Below, piece by piece: positions 11,174 to 23,600 of a stretch of DNA of 64,000 bases. Origin of the DNA: Aricia agestis (taxonomy: Eukaryota > Arthropoda > Insecta > Lepidoptera > Lycaenidae); contig NC_056412.1 in the NCBI RefSeq assembly GCF_905147365.1, positions 13,012,001-13,076,000 of the forward strand. Direction: 5' to 3'. Both the position numbers and the translations under genes were made by a program. The notes under the pieces are model-generated. The model ran no database searches and was not told where the DNA came from. It saw nothing but the letters and a program-made list of their open reading frames with translations. Numbering within the stretch: position 1 is the first letter of the stretch; the number at the start of each line of letters is the position of its first letter.

Positions 11174-11405
11174 ATAAAAACTTTATAGTAAATAGTAATT
11201 ATAACTAGATGACTCTGTGAACTTCATGACATTTTCCTTCTAATATAGCCTAGACTTTCACGAATATTTCGAGACTAAAATTAGCCAAATCGGTTCAGCC
11301 GTCCAGTTTTAGCAAGACTAACAAAAATTAAAATTCATTTACATAGAAAATAGATAGTTATAATTTGTGCCATCGATTTACTTTGGGCTCTTTTATTTTG
11401 ATAAG

Positions 11406-14400
11406 ATAACGAGACGAATAACCAGCAACGGCCGCAAGGGAAGTCGCTTCGAACTTTTGCAACGAAGAAGAGGGAATTCATGAAGTTGAGAAATAACTTG
11501 ATGAGTCAACAAGTGCGTATCATAATATAATATAGCTATGATATTTTAAATGCAGAAAATATCTACCAGTCTCAGATATAAGGTGTTTAACTAAGTTTGT
11601 AACCGATGGCCATATCCTACAGTTTCTTAAACTTTTTTAGTGGTGGACCCCTTTTGAGAAGTAACCCCCAAAAAAGAAAACTTTTAAAAAATTTTCCCCT
11701 GGCGAGTAGTGACGCATTTATCACAACTGTATAGAAAACTTTCGATTATCGCAGAATATGTTGTTGGAGCAATACGCCGCTCTGAAAGAACTGGAATCTA
11801 AAGCTGGCGTGACAGACGTCGCCTTGGAGGAGATGCGGGTCCTATCCATCAAGGGCTGGCCGGCTCACGACCTTCTGCTACTGATACGCGATGACCTCGC
11901 GATGCCAACGAACTCCGAGATAAGCGGTGTAATAGGTATAATCCCCTCGCGACATATCGATATTCAATCGATCGATCGATCTTATCTGTGCCCTGATTCT
12001 GTTGAGTCCGACAGTGCAGCTTCGATCCACTCTAAATATTGTTCACATAATAATATGATTTATTATTTTATAGGAAAGTCGGGTATATTGTACCAGCAGG
12101 ATTGTGGGAAGTTTTGACATAAGGGGGTGTCTACAAATTACGTGAGGTGTTTAAGGGGGGGAAGCGTTATCATAATACGATTCAGATCATTCTTACTAAT
12201 TTGCTAAAAGTAAAAATTTTGTAAAAAGCAGATAAACCGCTGAACCGATTTGGTTGAAATTTAGTATGTATATACTTTGAGTTCTGGGAAAGGACATAGT
12301 ATGCTTTTCAACCCGGAAAAATATACGGTTTCCGTGTGATAAACGAATTTTGGCGCAACGGAGTTGCGGGCGTCGTCACAGTATTATGTAATATTTAAAT
12401 ATTGTAATACTGTGTCTGTGGCATCGTCTAGCAATCTTAATAGAGCTGCATCAATGTTGGAGTGAAATAATAGAATCAGGGTATCGGTCACCTTGTTATC
12501 ACAATTAATATTGTGTACGTCGGTGAATATAATATTGTCTCAATTTAGTACAAGGCTCTTATGTAATTCATATTTTAACTATATCGTGACACGTTATTGT
12601 AGTTAGTTAGATCACTAGCGCAGGTCAAGTTCCAGCTGGCCGCGCTCATGCCGTGCACTATTTACACGAAGTACGAACCGTTTCGACGCTTTTTTGACCC
12701 CCTGTAGCTCAGTGCCTATTGCGAGTGCAAACATAAAATTAAACCTACGTAATTATAATATACTAGTACTTAAGCAGTATCCCCATTTCATAGACGTATA
12801 GCTTCGGTAGATCCTGAAATATGTCCCTGTAGCTAAACCTGCAAAAACATAGGTCTGTCAAAATGGGGCCAAGTTGCTTATATGGGCTAATTTTTGGACT
12901 AAAAAAGGGTATAAATCCAATCCAATGCGAAGTTTAGATGCACCAATGCTCACTATATGAGGTTTTTAGTGTATCTTTTTAATAGTGTTGTTAATTGACT
13001 ATGAATAGGGAAACTCCTCTTAGTCTTAAAAACTATAAGGCATAAGCAGTTCTTAATTTTACTTACCATTTTTAACATCTGTATGTATAAATTAAAAATC
13101 GAATAAATCGTGATATTTAAACTGTCGCAATAATTTTGTCGTCAATATAAAATATTAATCCATTATCCATTTAACTTATTAGGTACTACTCAGGCGCGGT
13201 CCGAAGGGGGGGGGGGGGTCACAGGGGACATGAACCCCCCCCCCCCCCCCCAAATGTAAGGTAAAATTGAAAATAAAATAAAATCCAGAACCGTCCGAGG
13301 GCGCAGATAAAAAGAATAGTGTATTGACTACTGAGTGACCCCCCCCAAAATTTCAGGCTGCGACCGCGCCTGGTACTACTTTGATATGATACTTTCCTAA
13401 CCCACCCAGGCTCCCATGTAGTGCAGCAGATACAGGCGCAGCTCAACTCCATACCGCAACAAGTACTGGCCATGGCCTCCGAAATCATGAAACGAAGGCT
13501 CGATCTTCTGACGCTGTTGCGCTCCAAACGCCGAGCTGATCGAAATACGTATCAGGCGGTGAGTAGAGACTAGAGAGTAAAGACATTCATTTTTAATCTA
13601 TTTTGGGACGACTCAAAACGGGGAACTTCTTTATTTCAATACAATTTTAAGTCACAACTCACAATATTATAATAGTCACACTCATGTTACAAAGGCAAAA
13701 GTTTGTGACTGTGTATGTTTATTACTTCTGTAAACGGCTGGAGTGATTTAAATAGATAATAAATATTGGTAGGGAGTTAACTGATACCCTGACTTAGTCA
13801 CGGAGTTATATTTTCTGTGAGTGTAATAGGCCACTTTATTTCCACCACCCCCATGTACCTAGAACGCTGCCGCCGCTAGGCTGCGGCCTATACGGCCTAT
13901 TTTTAAATCTAGGTCCACCCTAAAAATATCACAATAAGTAGCGGCCCGCGGGCCAAAGCTTAAGCAAATAATAAATTTATTTATTAATTATTATTAATGG
14001 TTTTAATTATTGATATGATTTTACAGAACATCGAGTGGAAAAATAAAAACGCTGAATTGGACAACGAGTCTGAAACTCTACGTAAACTGGTTACGGGGTT
14101 GACAGAAAATTTGAAAGCCAAAATTATTTCCTCACTTGAATTAGCAAAGTAAGCTTTTTTATGCCTTACCTATAATAATACATATTACTTCAGTTTCCTA
14201 AGGTTACGAGTATATGTTGTATACATATACTCGTTAAAGGGACTCGTTATTTTCACATCAATACTCTAAACATCAATTACAGAATTTCTTGGAAGGATCG
14301 GGATGCGATTATAAAGAAAATTGACAAGGTACAAAAAGAAAACGTTAAGCTGCTAAATAAACTCGAGGAAGTCACAAAAAGTACCGAACCTCCTGTGACA

Positions 14401-17400
14401 GAACATAAGGCAGAGGAACCGAAGATGCAGCAGGTTTCGTAACAGACGTTCATAATATACATTTCCTAGTTTAAGATATTATAGTTTATTAAAATAAGAT
14501 GTTGCCACAAACATGGAGTCCAGCGACAACTGTTCTGAGCGACAAAAACCTAAGGGCCTGTTTCACCACATCCTAATAAATGACGAATAGGCTATCCACC
14601 AATTAACTTGACAGATCAAGTATGGAGAATCTGTCAAAAAAGTTGTGAATAGCCTATTCGGCACTTTATGAGGAAGTAATGAAACAGGTCCTAACTGACT
14701 TAATACGATGGATGTAGATTGTAGACGTACCCATTGGAGTATCTAATATCTATAGTAGGGCTAGTGGTCTATATTTGTTCCAATTTGCTTCATGATCAGA
14801 TAAAGTTTTAAAAACTATTCAATGCAAACAATCAATCAATATAATCCTGTATTTTAATTTAGGCAAAAATTACAAGCTATAAATTTTTATTTATCCAATC
14901 AACATTTAATCTAAATAGGATCTATCAGAAGAGTTGAAGAAAGAACGAAGTGAGAAGGAATCTTTGAAGGAAGTTGTTTCGGCAGCGGAGAATATGCTTC
15001 GGGCTGCGAGAACCAAAATAACTATGTTAGAACGACAGCTCAAAGACAGAAACTCCGAGATAGAAGTTGTTAAACGCAAGCACAAGGAGTTGGAGCAACT
15101 GGTAGTTCCTAATTGATATTATGGAACATGTGAATAAAACAACTAAGGAAACGTAACTCCCATACTTGAACCATTTCAAATTTAGTTCCTTTTCGCACAC
15201 TACAATAAGACAATAGCTATGAAACACACACTCAAACTTACGAAATAAAACCGTTGATAATAATTGTCACTTGTATTAAGACACAAAATTGTATACCGAA
15301 TACATGCATAAAGTATGCATGTATTCGGGTCACATTTTGTAGCCTCTTGGCGCAATTTTTTTGACGGAGTTACTCTTCCTTAGTTTTTATTATTCGTAGT
15401 ATGGAACAATATAATCTTCCCTCGTGGTCTAACTCCATCTCTATGCTGAATTACATAAATATCAGTCTCGTAGTTCGTGAGATAAGCGCGTTCGAGCAAT
15501 CAAACAAACTTTTCAGCTTTGTAATAATAGATAAAAAGTATAATAGATATATCTATGTTTTCATAATGTTCCTCCTTTTTCTCATTTAGCAATTTTCCTT
15601 CTCCTCATTTAGCAAATTCCATGATATTTAACTCAAGTTTACCCTGGTTGGTCCTAGAAACATTTTGATTGTCTTTACTTATGGTCGCCACCGTCACATT
15701 ATTCTTTTTTGCCAGTATTATCCGTTAAAAGCACTGATTTTAGACTAAGGGCCTGTTTCACCACTTCCTGATATGGCTATCCACCAATTAACTGGACAGA
15801 TCAAGTATGGAGAATCTGTCAAAAAAGTTGTCAATAGCCTAACTTTATCAGAAAGTGAGGCCCTAAGACTTTTTTTCCTGTTGTGAGGTTAAAAGATTGT
15901 TTATTTTTTTATAAGTAACAAACTACTTATTTTGACAGTATCGTCACCGAGAGAGCCATTTTGATACGCAATCCAAGAAACTGTTACAAGTTTCCAAAAC
16001 CGGTGAAAACGCAATCGACACCCTGACGCGACAGCGAGACGCTTTAGAAATGAGGTACGATTCCCACATCATCTAGTGTTGATGATGTCTACCTTTATAT
16101 TAATTTAAAGCTTAGTTCATAAATTTTATAATATGCTTAGTTTATTATTGAGTACCTAAGTATGCCTAATTCTTAGACAAAAAAAAAGAAAATCATTACA
16201 AATTATTCGAATCGACCTCCTAGTTTTGCAGTGTAAAGTCATGATGGTGATGATGAAAGTATGATACTTAGAGTGAAGGAGTTGAGGGAACAAGCGGAAC
16301 AAGCAGAGTGCGCGGCGGCGGCGCGGGCGGCGGAGATGCGCGCGCGCACTGACTCCCTGCTGGCGAAGGTAGCGCGACAGGTGCCATTACTATAAGCATC
16401 CTATAGACGTAGGTTACACGCTTAGTTTCTCATCAGTTCAGTCCATCAATCTGGTAAAGATTGACGCGAAACTGAACGTCTGGTACTGAGATTAGTGCGT
16501 TCAAACAAACAAAAAAAACTCTTCAGATTTATAATATTGATGTTGACCACGACTCCGTTGCGCCGATTTTTTTTTAAAGTTCGGGAGCCGTTTATTTTGC
16601 CTTTCAGATATTATAAACTACCTACCTCATGTCCGGGTCCTGCAGGGTCTTAAAGTATCTCCAATCTTATATCAAATTTGATCTAAATCGGTGCAGCTGG
16701 ATTCATGCTTAAGCCACTAGTGTTTTAAGCATGAATACACTTTCGCAATTAAATATTGCGGGGGAGATCGAGAGATAGGTGTACCCGCCCGTTCCTCAGC
16801 CTCTAATTCAATAGAGCTCGTGCGATGTGCAGAACATAAAGAATCCAAGCCACAATAATCTAATTTAAGACTAGCAGCCTCATCCAAGAAATTAGCCAAC
16901 AATAAAGGTAGACCTGCGCCCCAAATGTGAACACACACAATGCAGAATATTTTATATATTTCATCAAATAGTTTAAAAATCCACTATATCACACGAATGG
17001 CAATTAAGTACTTACTTACTATAATATTTTCATTATTTTTAGCATAAAATAATCTTCATTATTTTATAAGTAGCATATTATTGATTTTCAATTAAAATCA
17101 CAATTTCTTGTCACCAAGGGAAAAGCCCAAAAAGCAGCGGAAGATCGTATATTTGAACTGGAAAATCATATAAAGCAATTACAGTCAAAATTATCAGTTA
17201 TGAGGGAGAGCTCCAGTCGCTTGATTGATGTACAGAAACAACATCGTCTTGACTACGTTCCTTCAAAAGGTAATTTCTCAATAATGAGTAGTCGAGAGTT
17301 TTCCGTTTTAGTTAAAGTATTTTGAAGTCCTTCGTAGTTACTTTGCAAAAAACTTTTAAACATCATTTGTCAAAAAATCATCAGCTTAATTCATCAAGCC

Positions 17401-20258
17401 CCAAGCGGCCACAGCCGGCCGCGATAACAATAGATAAGCTATTGTGTCTCGTTTTTCCACGATCGAAGGTTTTTGCAGAGAAAGAACCCTCGCAAAGGGA
17501 TACAGATTTGTGGAAGAAATTGCAAGCGACGCGAAGAACTTTGGTCCGCACTGAGGAAGCACTACGACAGAGTCGCACAGAAAAAGATAAATTCCTCGAT
17601 TCTTTATCAAAAATTGCAGTAAATATATTTTTTTAAAGTATACCTACACACATAGTAAACATATCTTAAATATTTGTTGAGTCTTATGAGCGGGCTGCCA
17701 GAAATATTTGCACGCTGGCCCCGCCTACACACCATTCATACATTCCAGAATCGTGCCCCCGGGCATTGTGCCTTGCGCTGCAGCTAAGAACAATATCGCG
17801 TATCAACGGTTCCCGCATTTATAGCACGAAAGTAAAGGTCACATGTCCCAAAAATGTTTTTGATGATTACTTAAAAAATAAAAATTAAACAATACTTACT
17901 TACTGTAATATTTCCTTTAGCCATTATTTTATAAAGTGTGTGATTATAGTAGTGCAAGTTATTTAATGATAGTAACTCAATAAGACATATTTTGTTGAAA
18001 AGCCTAGAAATATTCATAATTTCTAAAAATATAACTATCGAGTCGAAAATAAGTGAATCGTGTTTTCCGTTAGGCAAATATCAGATAAATATACAATGAT
18101 TAAATAATTCTCAATTTCATTTAAATATCAATCGTCTTCCGGCATCGTAATACTTATTAGAAAACACAGAAAAATTTTACACCCTCCTAAAGAATACTTT
18201 AGGACTTAGGAGTTATCCAGTTCTGAAGGTCTACCTGACCTTCGAGAATAGATGCAAACATTTTGGAATTGGAATGGAATAGCATTGAAATGTGAAATGA
18301 TTTTAAATATGTTTGTATTATGTTTATGTTTTAGCAAAGCGAAGGAGCGGCAAAGGAAGAAAATTTAGCGAACGAATTGGTAAGCAGAGAAAAGAAAATA
18401 ATTAAGCTTCAGCAAATTATATCGGAGCATCAAGAAAAAGAAAAAAAATTGTAAGTATAAAAGCTAGGCTTTTTATTTAAGTAGGTTTAAAATTAATGCA
18501 AAAGCTTAGGATCTGAAAGATTATTTAAATTAAAACAGGGAACAAAATGTATCTGAGTCCGAAAAGAAAATAGGAGAGCTGACATTAGAAGTTAGAAGAT
18601 TAAGAAACTACGATTGCTACTCTAAAGAGATTCCTCATCAAGATTTGCAAACCGAGGCAAGTATACAAGGGTAGAATGTTTATTTTATAATCTATTTCAC
18701 TTAACCTAACTTTAATAATTACTCCTCACCGATTTTGGTGACGGCGGCCGGTTTTATCGAAACCAGGCCAGTTACACAGGAGTGATTATTATAGCGCCCA
18801 AGTGTGTGCGCAGTACCTACACAAGAGTACTTTCTATTGATTTACTCTCGTAACCCAGTAAGACAGACGACCAACACGACTGGCAAGAGATTAGGCGTAG
18901 GACTTTTTACATGCACATCCGACGACCTCCGAGTAGAGAGCCACGCTTTAAGCCACTGGACAACGAAGGCGTTTTAACGCTAACGTTACGAATACATTGT
19001 GACGTCACTATAGAACGTGCAAGAATTAAAAAAAACCGTTAAAGAAAAATATTATGTTCAATATACGGCAGTTAACGACGATAGGTTAAGGGCCGTTCCC
19101 AATATTTGATCTATCTCTGGTTTTGCCCTACTAGAGATAGGAATAGCTCACATTAGACATTAGATACATATATTTTATGTCAATTGTGAGCTATTCCTAT
19201 CTCTAGTAGGGCAAAACCAGAGATAAATCAAATATTGGGAACGGCCGTAATGGTTTAGGGCTATAACTTAACGGGAAGCCAACGCGACGTAGCCAGTGAT
19301 GTTACCATGGCAACGTCCAAGCAACGTCTGGCGTCTCTACGTCGCCCGCAAAGCGGTGTTTTTCTTAAAGTTTAGTTTAAAAAACAGCGCTTTGCAGCGA
19401 TGTAGAGGTGACATGATAATGTCACTGGCTACGTCGCGACTCGCGATGGCGGTTGATTGTTCAGTCCCGGTGATTTATAGCTCGTGTACAGTAAAAAGCT
19501 ATCTTGTCAAATAATTATTCCACACAGCTGCTGGTTCTGCAAACGCAAGTGGAGAGCCTGTCTCGTGAGCGCAAGGCGCTGGTGAACGTCGCCGCCTCCA
19601 GGGCGCTGATGCTGGAGCGACACGAGCGGGCCGCCGCTCTCTTCGCCCACGTCACCAGAGCTCGGAAGGAACTGGAGGGATACTTGGAGAATGAGGCGCA
19701 TCCGAGCACAGATTCTGTCCCTGAGGTTAGTCCGATTAATTCTGGAGAAATTGAATGATTTTTCCTTATAGGCGAGGTGTCTTTTTTTATAGTATGTAGG
19801 TTTCTATATGTTGGCAAAGAAACAACAAGGTACGTCTTATTTAAACTGATCGCATCACCGTCAGCACCGAACGCGTCGAACGCACCGCATATTGTAACAC
19901 GAAGTGCGAAGCGTTGGGCGCGTGCGTGCGCGTGCTGATAAATGTGCGAACACCAGCTTTGGGTAGCAGTTTTTAGTAAGCTTGACTAATTAGACGATAT
20001 TGATTTCAGGCAACTCGCTCTTTGTCGTCAATCTGTGCAAGCGGCGCGAGTGTTTGGTCAGCGCTCAAGGCAGAGCGAGCACGAGTTCTCGCGTTGGAGA
20101 GTGCTGTCCTCTCCCAAAATTTACAATTAGAAAGAGAAGAGCGAGTCAGAACTCAGTTGGAGCGACGCAGGGCTGTTTTAGAAAGGGAATTGATACGTGC
20201 AAGACATTCGTCAGCGTCTAATGCTGTATTGGACGGGCCAAGTACTACATTTGAATAA
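11406..20258 (+). CDS. Coiled-coil protein, paralog 1 of 3 (5' end missing)
   Basis: Function unknown. Exons, all with in-phase splice sites: 11406-11512, 11755-11926, 13410-13558, 14027-14148, 14283-14433, 14919-15101, 15939-16054, 16272-16368, 17119-17269, 17479-17618, 18335-18450, 18539-18656, 19528-19725, 20010-20258 (TAA). This gives about 689 residues; the first codon is split with an upstream exon that I could not find. The N-terminal block (five exons, e.g. 'REFMKLRNNLMSQQ', 'EQYAALKELESKAG') aligns with the paralogs on the minus strand (20643-33084) and at 38164-48170. The rest is Glu/Lys/Arg/Leu-rich heptad coiled coil (e.g. 'SEELKKERSEKESLKEVV'). The intron after 18656 begins GC (GAG|GCAAGT), a GC-AG intron. 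An AATAAA overlaps the stop region (20257-20262), so the true polyadenylation site is uncertain. No signal peptide or membrane segment is seen in the visible part. Confidence 0.8.
12217..12432 (+). repeat. Dispersed repeat copy in intron of gene 1
   Basis: Member of the 'ATTATAAATGCGAAAGTGT' family lacking its 5' part; begins at AAACCGCTGAACCGATTTGG and contains 'GGGAAAGGACATAG' and 'GCAACGGAGTTGCGG'. The rest of the large intron 11927-13409 is AT-rich without further gene signals. Confidence 0.6.
13191..13372. mobile_element. hAT-type MITE with perfect 8-bp duplication
   Basis: Ends CAGGCGCGGTC and GACCGCGCCTG are inverted repeats. It is flanked by perfect 8-bp GTACTACT repeats (13183-13190, 13373-13380). 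Inside are long G and C homopolymers. The right end lies only 37 bp before the splice acceptor of the gene 1 exon at 13410. Non-autonomous. Confidence 0.85.
14552..14694. mobile_element. MITE with GGGCCTGTTTCACCAC ends, copy 1
   Basis: Starts AAGGGCCTGTTTCACCAC and ends in the imperfect complement (GAAACAGGTCCT). The centre is palindromic around 'GACAGATCAAGTATGGAGAA'. A close copy is at 15748-15869 and a diverged relative at about 37660-37745. Confidence 0.65.
15748..15869. mobile_element. MITE with GGGCCTGTTTCACCAC ends, copy 2
   Basis: Same family as 14552-14694, in the same orientation and in the next intron of gene 1. The right end is more decayed (GAGGCCCTAAG). Confidence 0.6.
16550..16750 (-). 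repeat. Dispersed repeat, minus copy in intron of gene 1
   Basis: Diverged reverse-strand copy of the 'ATTATAAATGCGAAAGTGT' family. It begins with the complement of the GCGGAGTTGCGG end near 16555 and ends at CACTTTCGCAATT near 16748. Confidence 0.5.
19091..19246. mobile_element. Near-perfect palindromic MITE
   Basis: Two arms of about 60 bp (GGCCGTTCCCAATATTTGAT... and its complement ending GGGAACGGCC) surround an AT-rich loop. The arms are almost identical, which suggests a recent insertion. Located in the GC-AG intron of gene 1. Confidence 0.75.
19284..19437. mobile_element. Second palindromic MITE next to the first
   Basis: Ends GCGACGTAGCCAGTGATGT and ATGTCACTGGCTACGTCGC are inverted. 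The centre contains 'CGCAAAGCGGTGTTTTTC' facing 'AAAACAGCGCTTTGC'. No coding capacity. Confidence 0.7.
19845..19952. mobile_element. MITE of the 'GATCGCA...GTCAGCACCG' family
   Basis: Left end CTGATCGCATCACCGTCAGC, right end with GTGCTGATAAATGTGCGA. Relatives with the same ends are at 33161-33416 and 34397-34512. In the last intron of gene 1. Confidence 0.55.
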
Positions 20259-20642
20259 TAAATTTTTGCGCTACTTCCTACCTACAAGTGGAATTGTTTC
20301 GTCATCTCGTTCATGAAACAATACATTTATTTCAACAGTCAATAGATAAAATATATTATTTTATGAAATCAATCGTATTTTAATTATAGTTCTAAAATAC
20401 AATACTAATACTAAATTAAACAATTGTATTTGTTAAAACAAAATTTTACTATTTTTAATTAACATATAAAATATAAATACATAAATATATTGAAGGGATA
20501 ATGATTTGTTTCACACTGCCTTCAACAATTGAGACTATATTCTGTAGGCATTATTGTCCAGCCGTAAATACAGGAGATTTGGTACATCAATAAAAATGGT
20601 TACTAAAGTTCGTTCCCAAGAATTTTAAGCAAACTGTCTAGA
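20259..20642. other. Convergent 3' ends of genes 1 and 2
   Basis: The stop codons of genes 1 and 2 are 384 bp apart on opposite strands. The interval is AT-rich. Candidate AATAAA signals are at 20257-20262 (plus) and, for the minus strand, the complement TTTATT at 20326-20331, so the transcripts probably overlap. A 39-bp direct repeat (20607-20645 and 20646-20684) duplicates the very end of the gene 2 coding region. Confidence 0.5.
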
Positions 20643-23600
20643 TTAAAGTTCGTTCTCAAGAATTTTAAGCAAACTGTCTAGATGTTCTGACGGGAAGTAT
20701 ACATTTGTATTATCTATGTAAGTTTCGTAGCGTGATAGTACTTGTTTGAGGACATTAATTTTTTCTCGATACTTCTTATTTTTCGATTTCGTTTTGCGTG
20801 CCTGATAGTATAGTGCTATCATAACCTTTTCCATTTCTGATATTCGGTTTTCTTTTGTTCGTATGTCGACTATTAAAGATTCAATTTCGGGATCCCTTTC
20901 ATACAAGTTTCCGTTTACCTGTAAACATTTTTTTCGTTATGGATTGCCACCTCTTATTATTATTTGGTGTCGATGTTTGAGACAAAAGTAAAATGAGTTA
21001 TCCCAAAAATATTACCTTACTATCAGTTTTATTCACTTTAGACGCTAAGTCTCTTTGTAAAGATTCAATGATACTCGTTTGTTTCGTTTTGGTTTTGGTC
21101 AATTCACTTAATAATGCGTCTTTCTCTTTAATATGCTCTTCTTGTGTTAATATAGTATGCGTACAAGCTTTTAATTCTATTGCCTGGTTATGTAATGTCA
21201 TTGTCAATTCATCTTTGCATTGAGTTAATTCTTGTATTTTCTGCTTTTGTTCAGTCACCTAGAAAATAAAACGAAAGAGATTATTAATAATAATAATCTG
21301 TCTGACACTCAGCCTCTTAGCTAGAAATAAAATTTAACATGCGTGATATTTTTAATTCAAAACTATTTTAATGTATTTTTTTATTACCGTGCTATTTAAG
21401 TTATCCAAATTTCCTTTTTCTCTGTAATAATTGTTTTTAACGTTCTTTATTTCCTCCTCGAGGGTCATTATTTGTTTTTGGTAAAATTGCATCTTCACTT
21501 CGCTAAAAAATAAAAGGATTTATTTCTCAATATAATTATTTTATTGTAGCTCAAGAGCGCAGGTTCATTATTTTAAATAAGCTGAAAGTCTATACAATGG
21601 CAATTTTTTTTTGCCAATATTATTCAATAACTAATGAAGTCTTCTTAGCCGTGATAATTTTTCTTTTAAATCCAGCATATTTCCTACTCCCGTGAATTTT
21701 TTCACATTTCCAGAAGCAACCGTTTAGCTGGTAAGGAAGGAAGGACACTGGACTCAACGATTTGTTCCACTTTAAAACTTAATATTTCATAAACAAAAAA
21801 AACAAAAATTATTATTTTTTACAAAAAAATATAGGTAGTAGTCCTAATGTCGTTGAAACTAATAAGAATTATTTCATACTTTTTAGATCGTTTTAAAAAT
21901 ATTGTTTTACCTTGGAAGTCGGGTTTAATCTTTTGTTAAAAAATAATAAAAAAAACCTATCCAACGACATCCCACACGAATCACGATGGGGTGTTGGACG
22001 CGAAAAAAAAAATTCATCCCCACTTGATATGTAGGGAAGGTACCATAAAAAATATTTTTTTAAGATTTCATGTTCCATTTTGTCGGCATGGTATGTATGA
22101 CGTGCATTCATGCGAAATTACAGCTTTGTAGGTCCTATAGCAAAACCGCGGACGGACAGACAGACAGGCAGACAGACGGACTGATGGACGGACAGACCGA
22201 TACTATAAGGGTTCCTTGTTGAGTACGGAACCCTGTTGACTACCTACCTGGCTTTATACTTTAATGAAAGTTAGGTAAGTATTTGATACACCTACTCGCT
22301 GGTCGTTCTTACCCTTACCTCTGTACCTCTGTAAAAACTTAGAAGTTTTATAAAATCTCGAAGGTTTGGAAAAGTCCAAACCTTCGAGATTTGCGCACAG
22401 GGCTTCCAAAGGGAAGCCCTGTGCGCTTGCTCTTTATACTAATAAGTAATAACTAATCGATTCGAGTTCAATTATAATGAAATTAGTATAAAGATCACTC
22501 TAAAGTTACTTTTTATCGCAGGTAAAATAAAAAAATGTACGGATTTTTTGCAGGATATTCTTGAACCCACAACATCTCATAAATATTATACCTTTCTTTT
22601 GTCCTATCTTCTAATGAACTACATTTATTTTTAAGATTTTCAATATGCTTTGCTTTTTGTTCTATTTCATTTCGTAGTTGGTCTTCTAAAGTTTTTGTGG
22701 CATGTAACCTTTCCTGCATATAAAAAAATAATTACTGAAGTACTATAGATAATTTATTATATTATTTTATAATATACTTACCACAATTTTTAATGTTTTA
22801 CCGTAAATTTGTAACTCAATTGCATTAAATTAAATATTTTTACCTTCATTTTTTGTATTAATTTATTCTTCTCCGCTGTCTTCTTATGCAAGTTTTCAAT
22901 TTCTGCTTTTGTATCTTCTAAATCTTTTTCTATCACTTGAGGGACTGTAACTGTGTCTCCTCGATCTTTTAAAGCTTCGGCTATAGTGAAACTTTATATT
23001 ATAAAACGCTACTTTTACTTTATTGTATACTTACTCTTAATTCTTATATATTTTGTTTCTTTTGTTTTCATTTGTATTTCACCCGACTACAGCAAAGCCA
23101 GAAATTATTAGAAAATATTGACTTTGGCAATATTCCACAGTTAATTGGAAGCCGGCTATATGAACTTGCAGCAAACGACGTGTCATCGCGACACGTTCTA
23201 TGAATGTGTCGCTAGCTTCGTGTCACTAGCTGCGCAGGGTATTTCGTAGAAATAACATACAAACCGGTAGTGTCGCCACGACACGTCGTCTGCGGTTGCT
23301 TCATGTCGCCCGCTGCCAACCGGCACCAGCTTTAAGCTACCTGTTGTATGTCTATGTATGCTTGTATCTAATGTTGTCTAGCTATTTACTACTATCGATT
23401 ATATAGTGACTAATGTCAATAGATTTATAATTAACGTTCTTGACTCTTGACTCCTTAGTAACATATAAAGTTGTATAATTTCCGTAGTCCGGCCGTTTGT
23501 CGTTTGTTTCCTTTATTGCGAATATACACAAAGACATAGCTGTACGCCGTGGAGTAAGTAAACTATAATATATTTACCCAACTCGACTTGAGTATCCTGG

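Noticed and set aside
22353..22426. Rho-independent-type terminator or pre-miRNA
   Set aside because: Bacterial terminators do not apply here, and the 15-18 bp stems are too short for typical pre-miRNAs.
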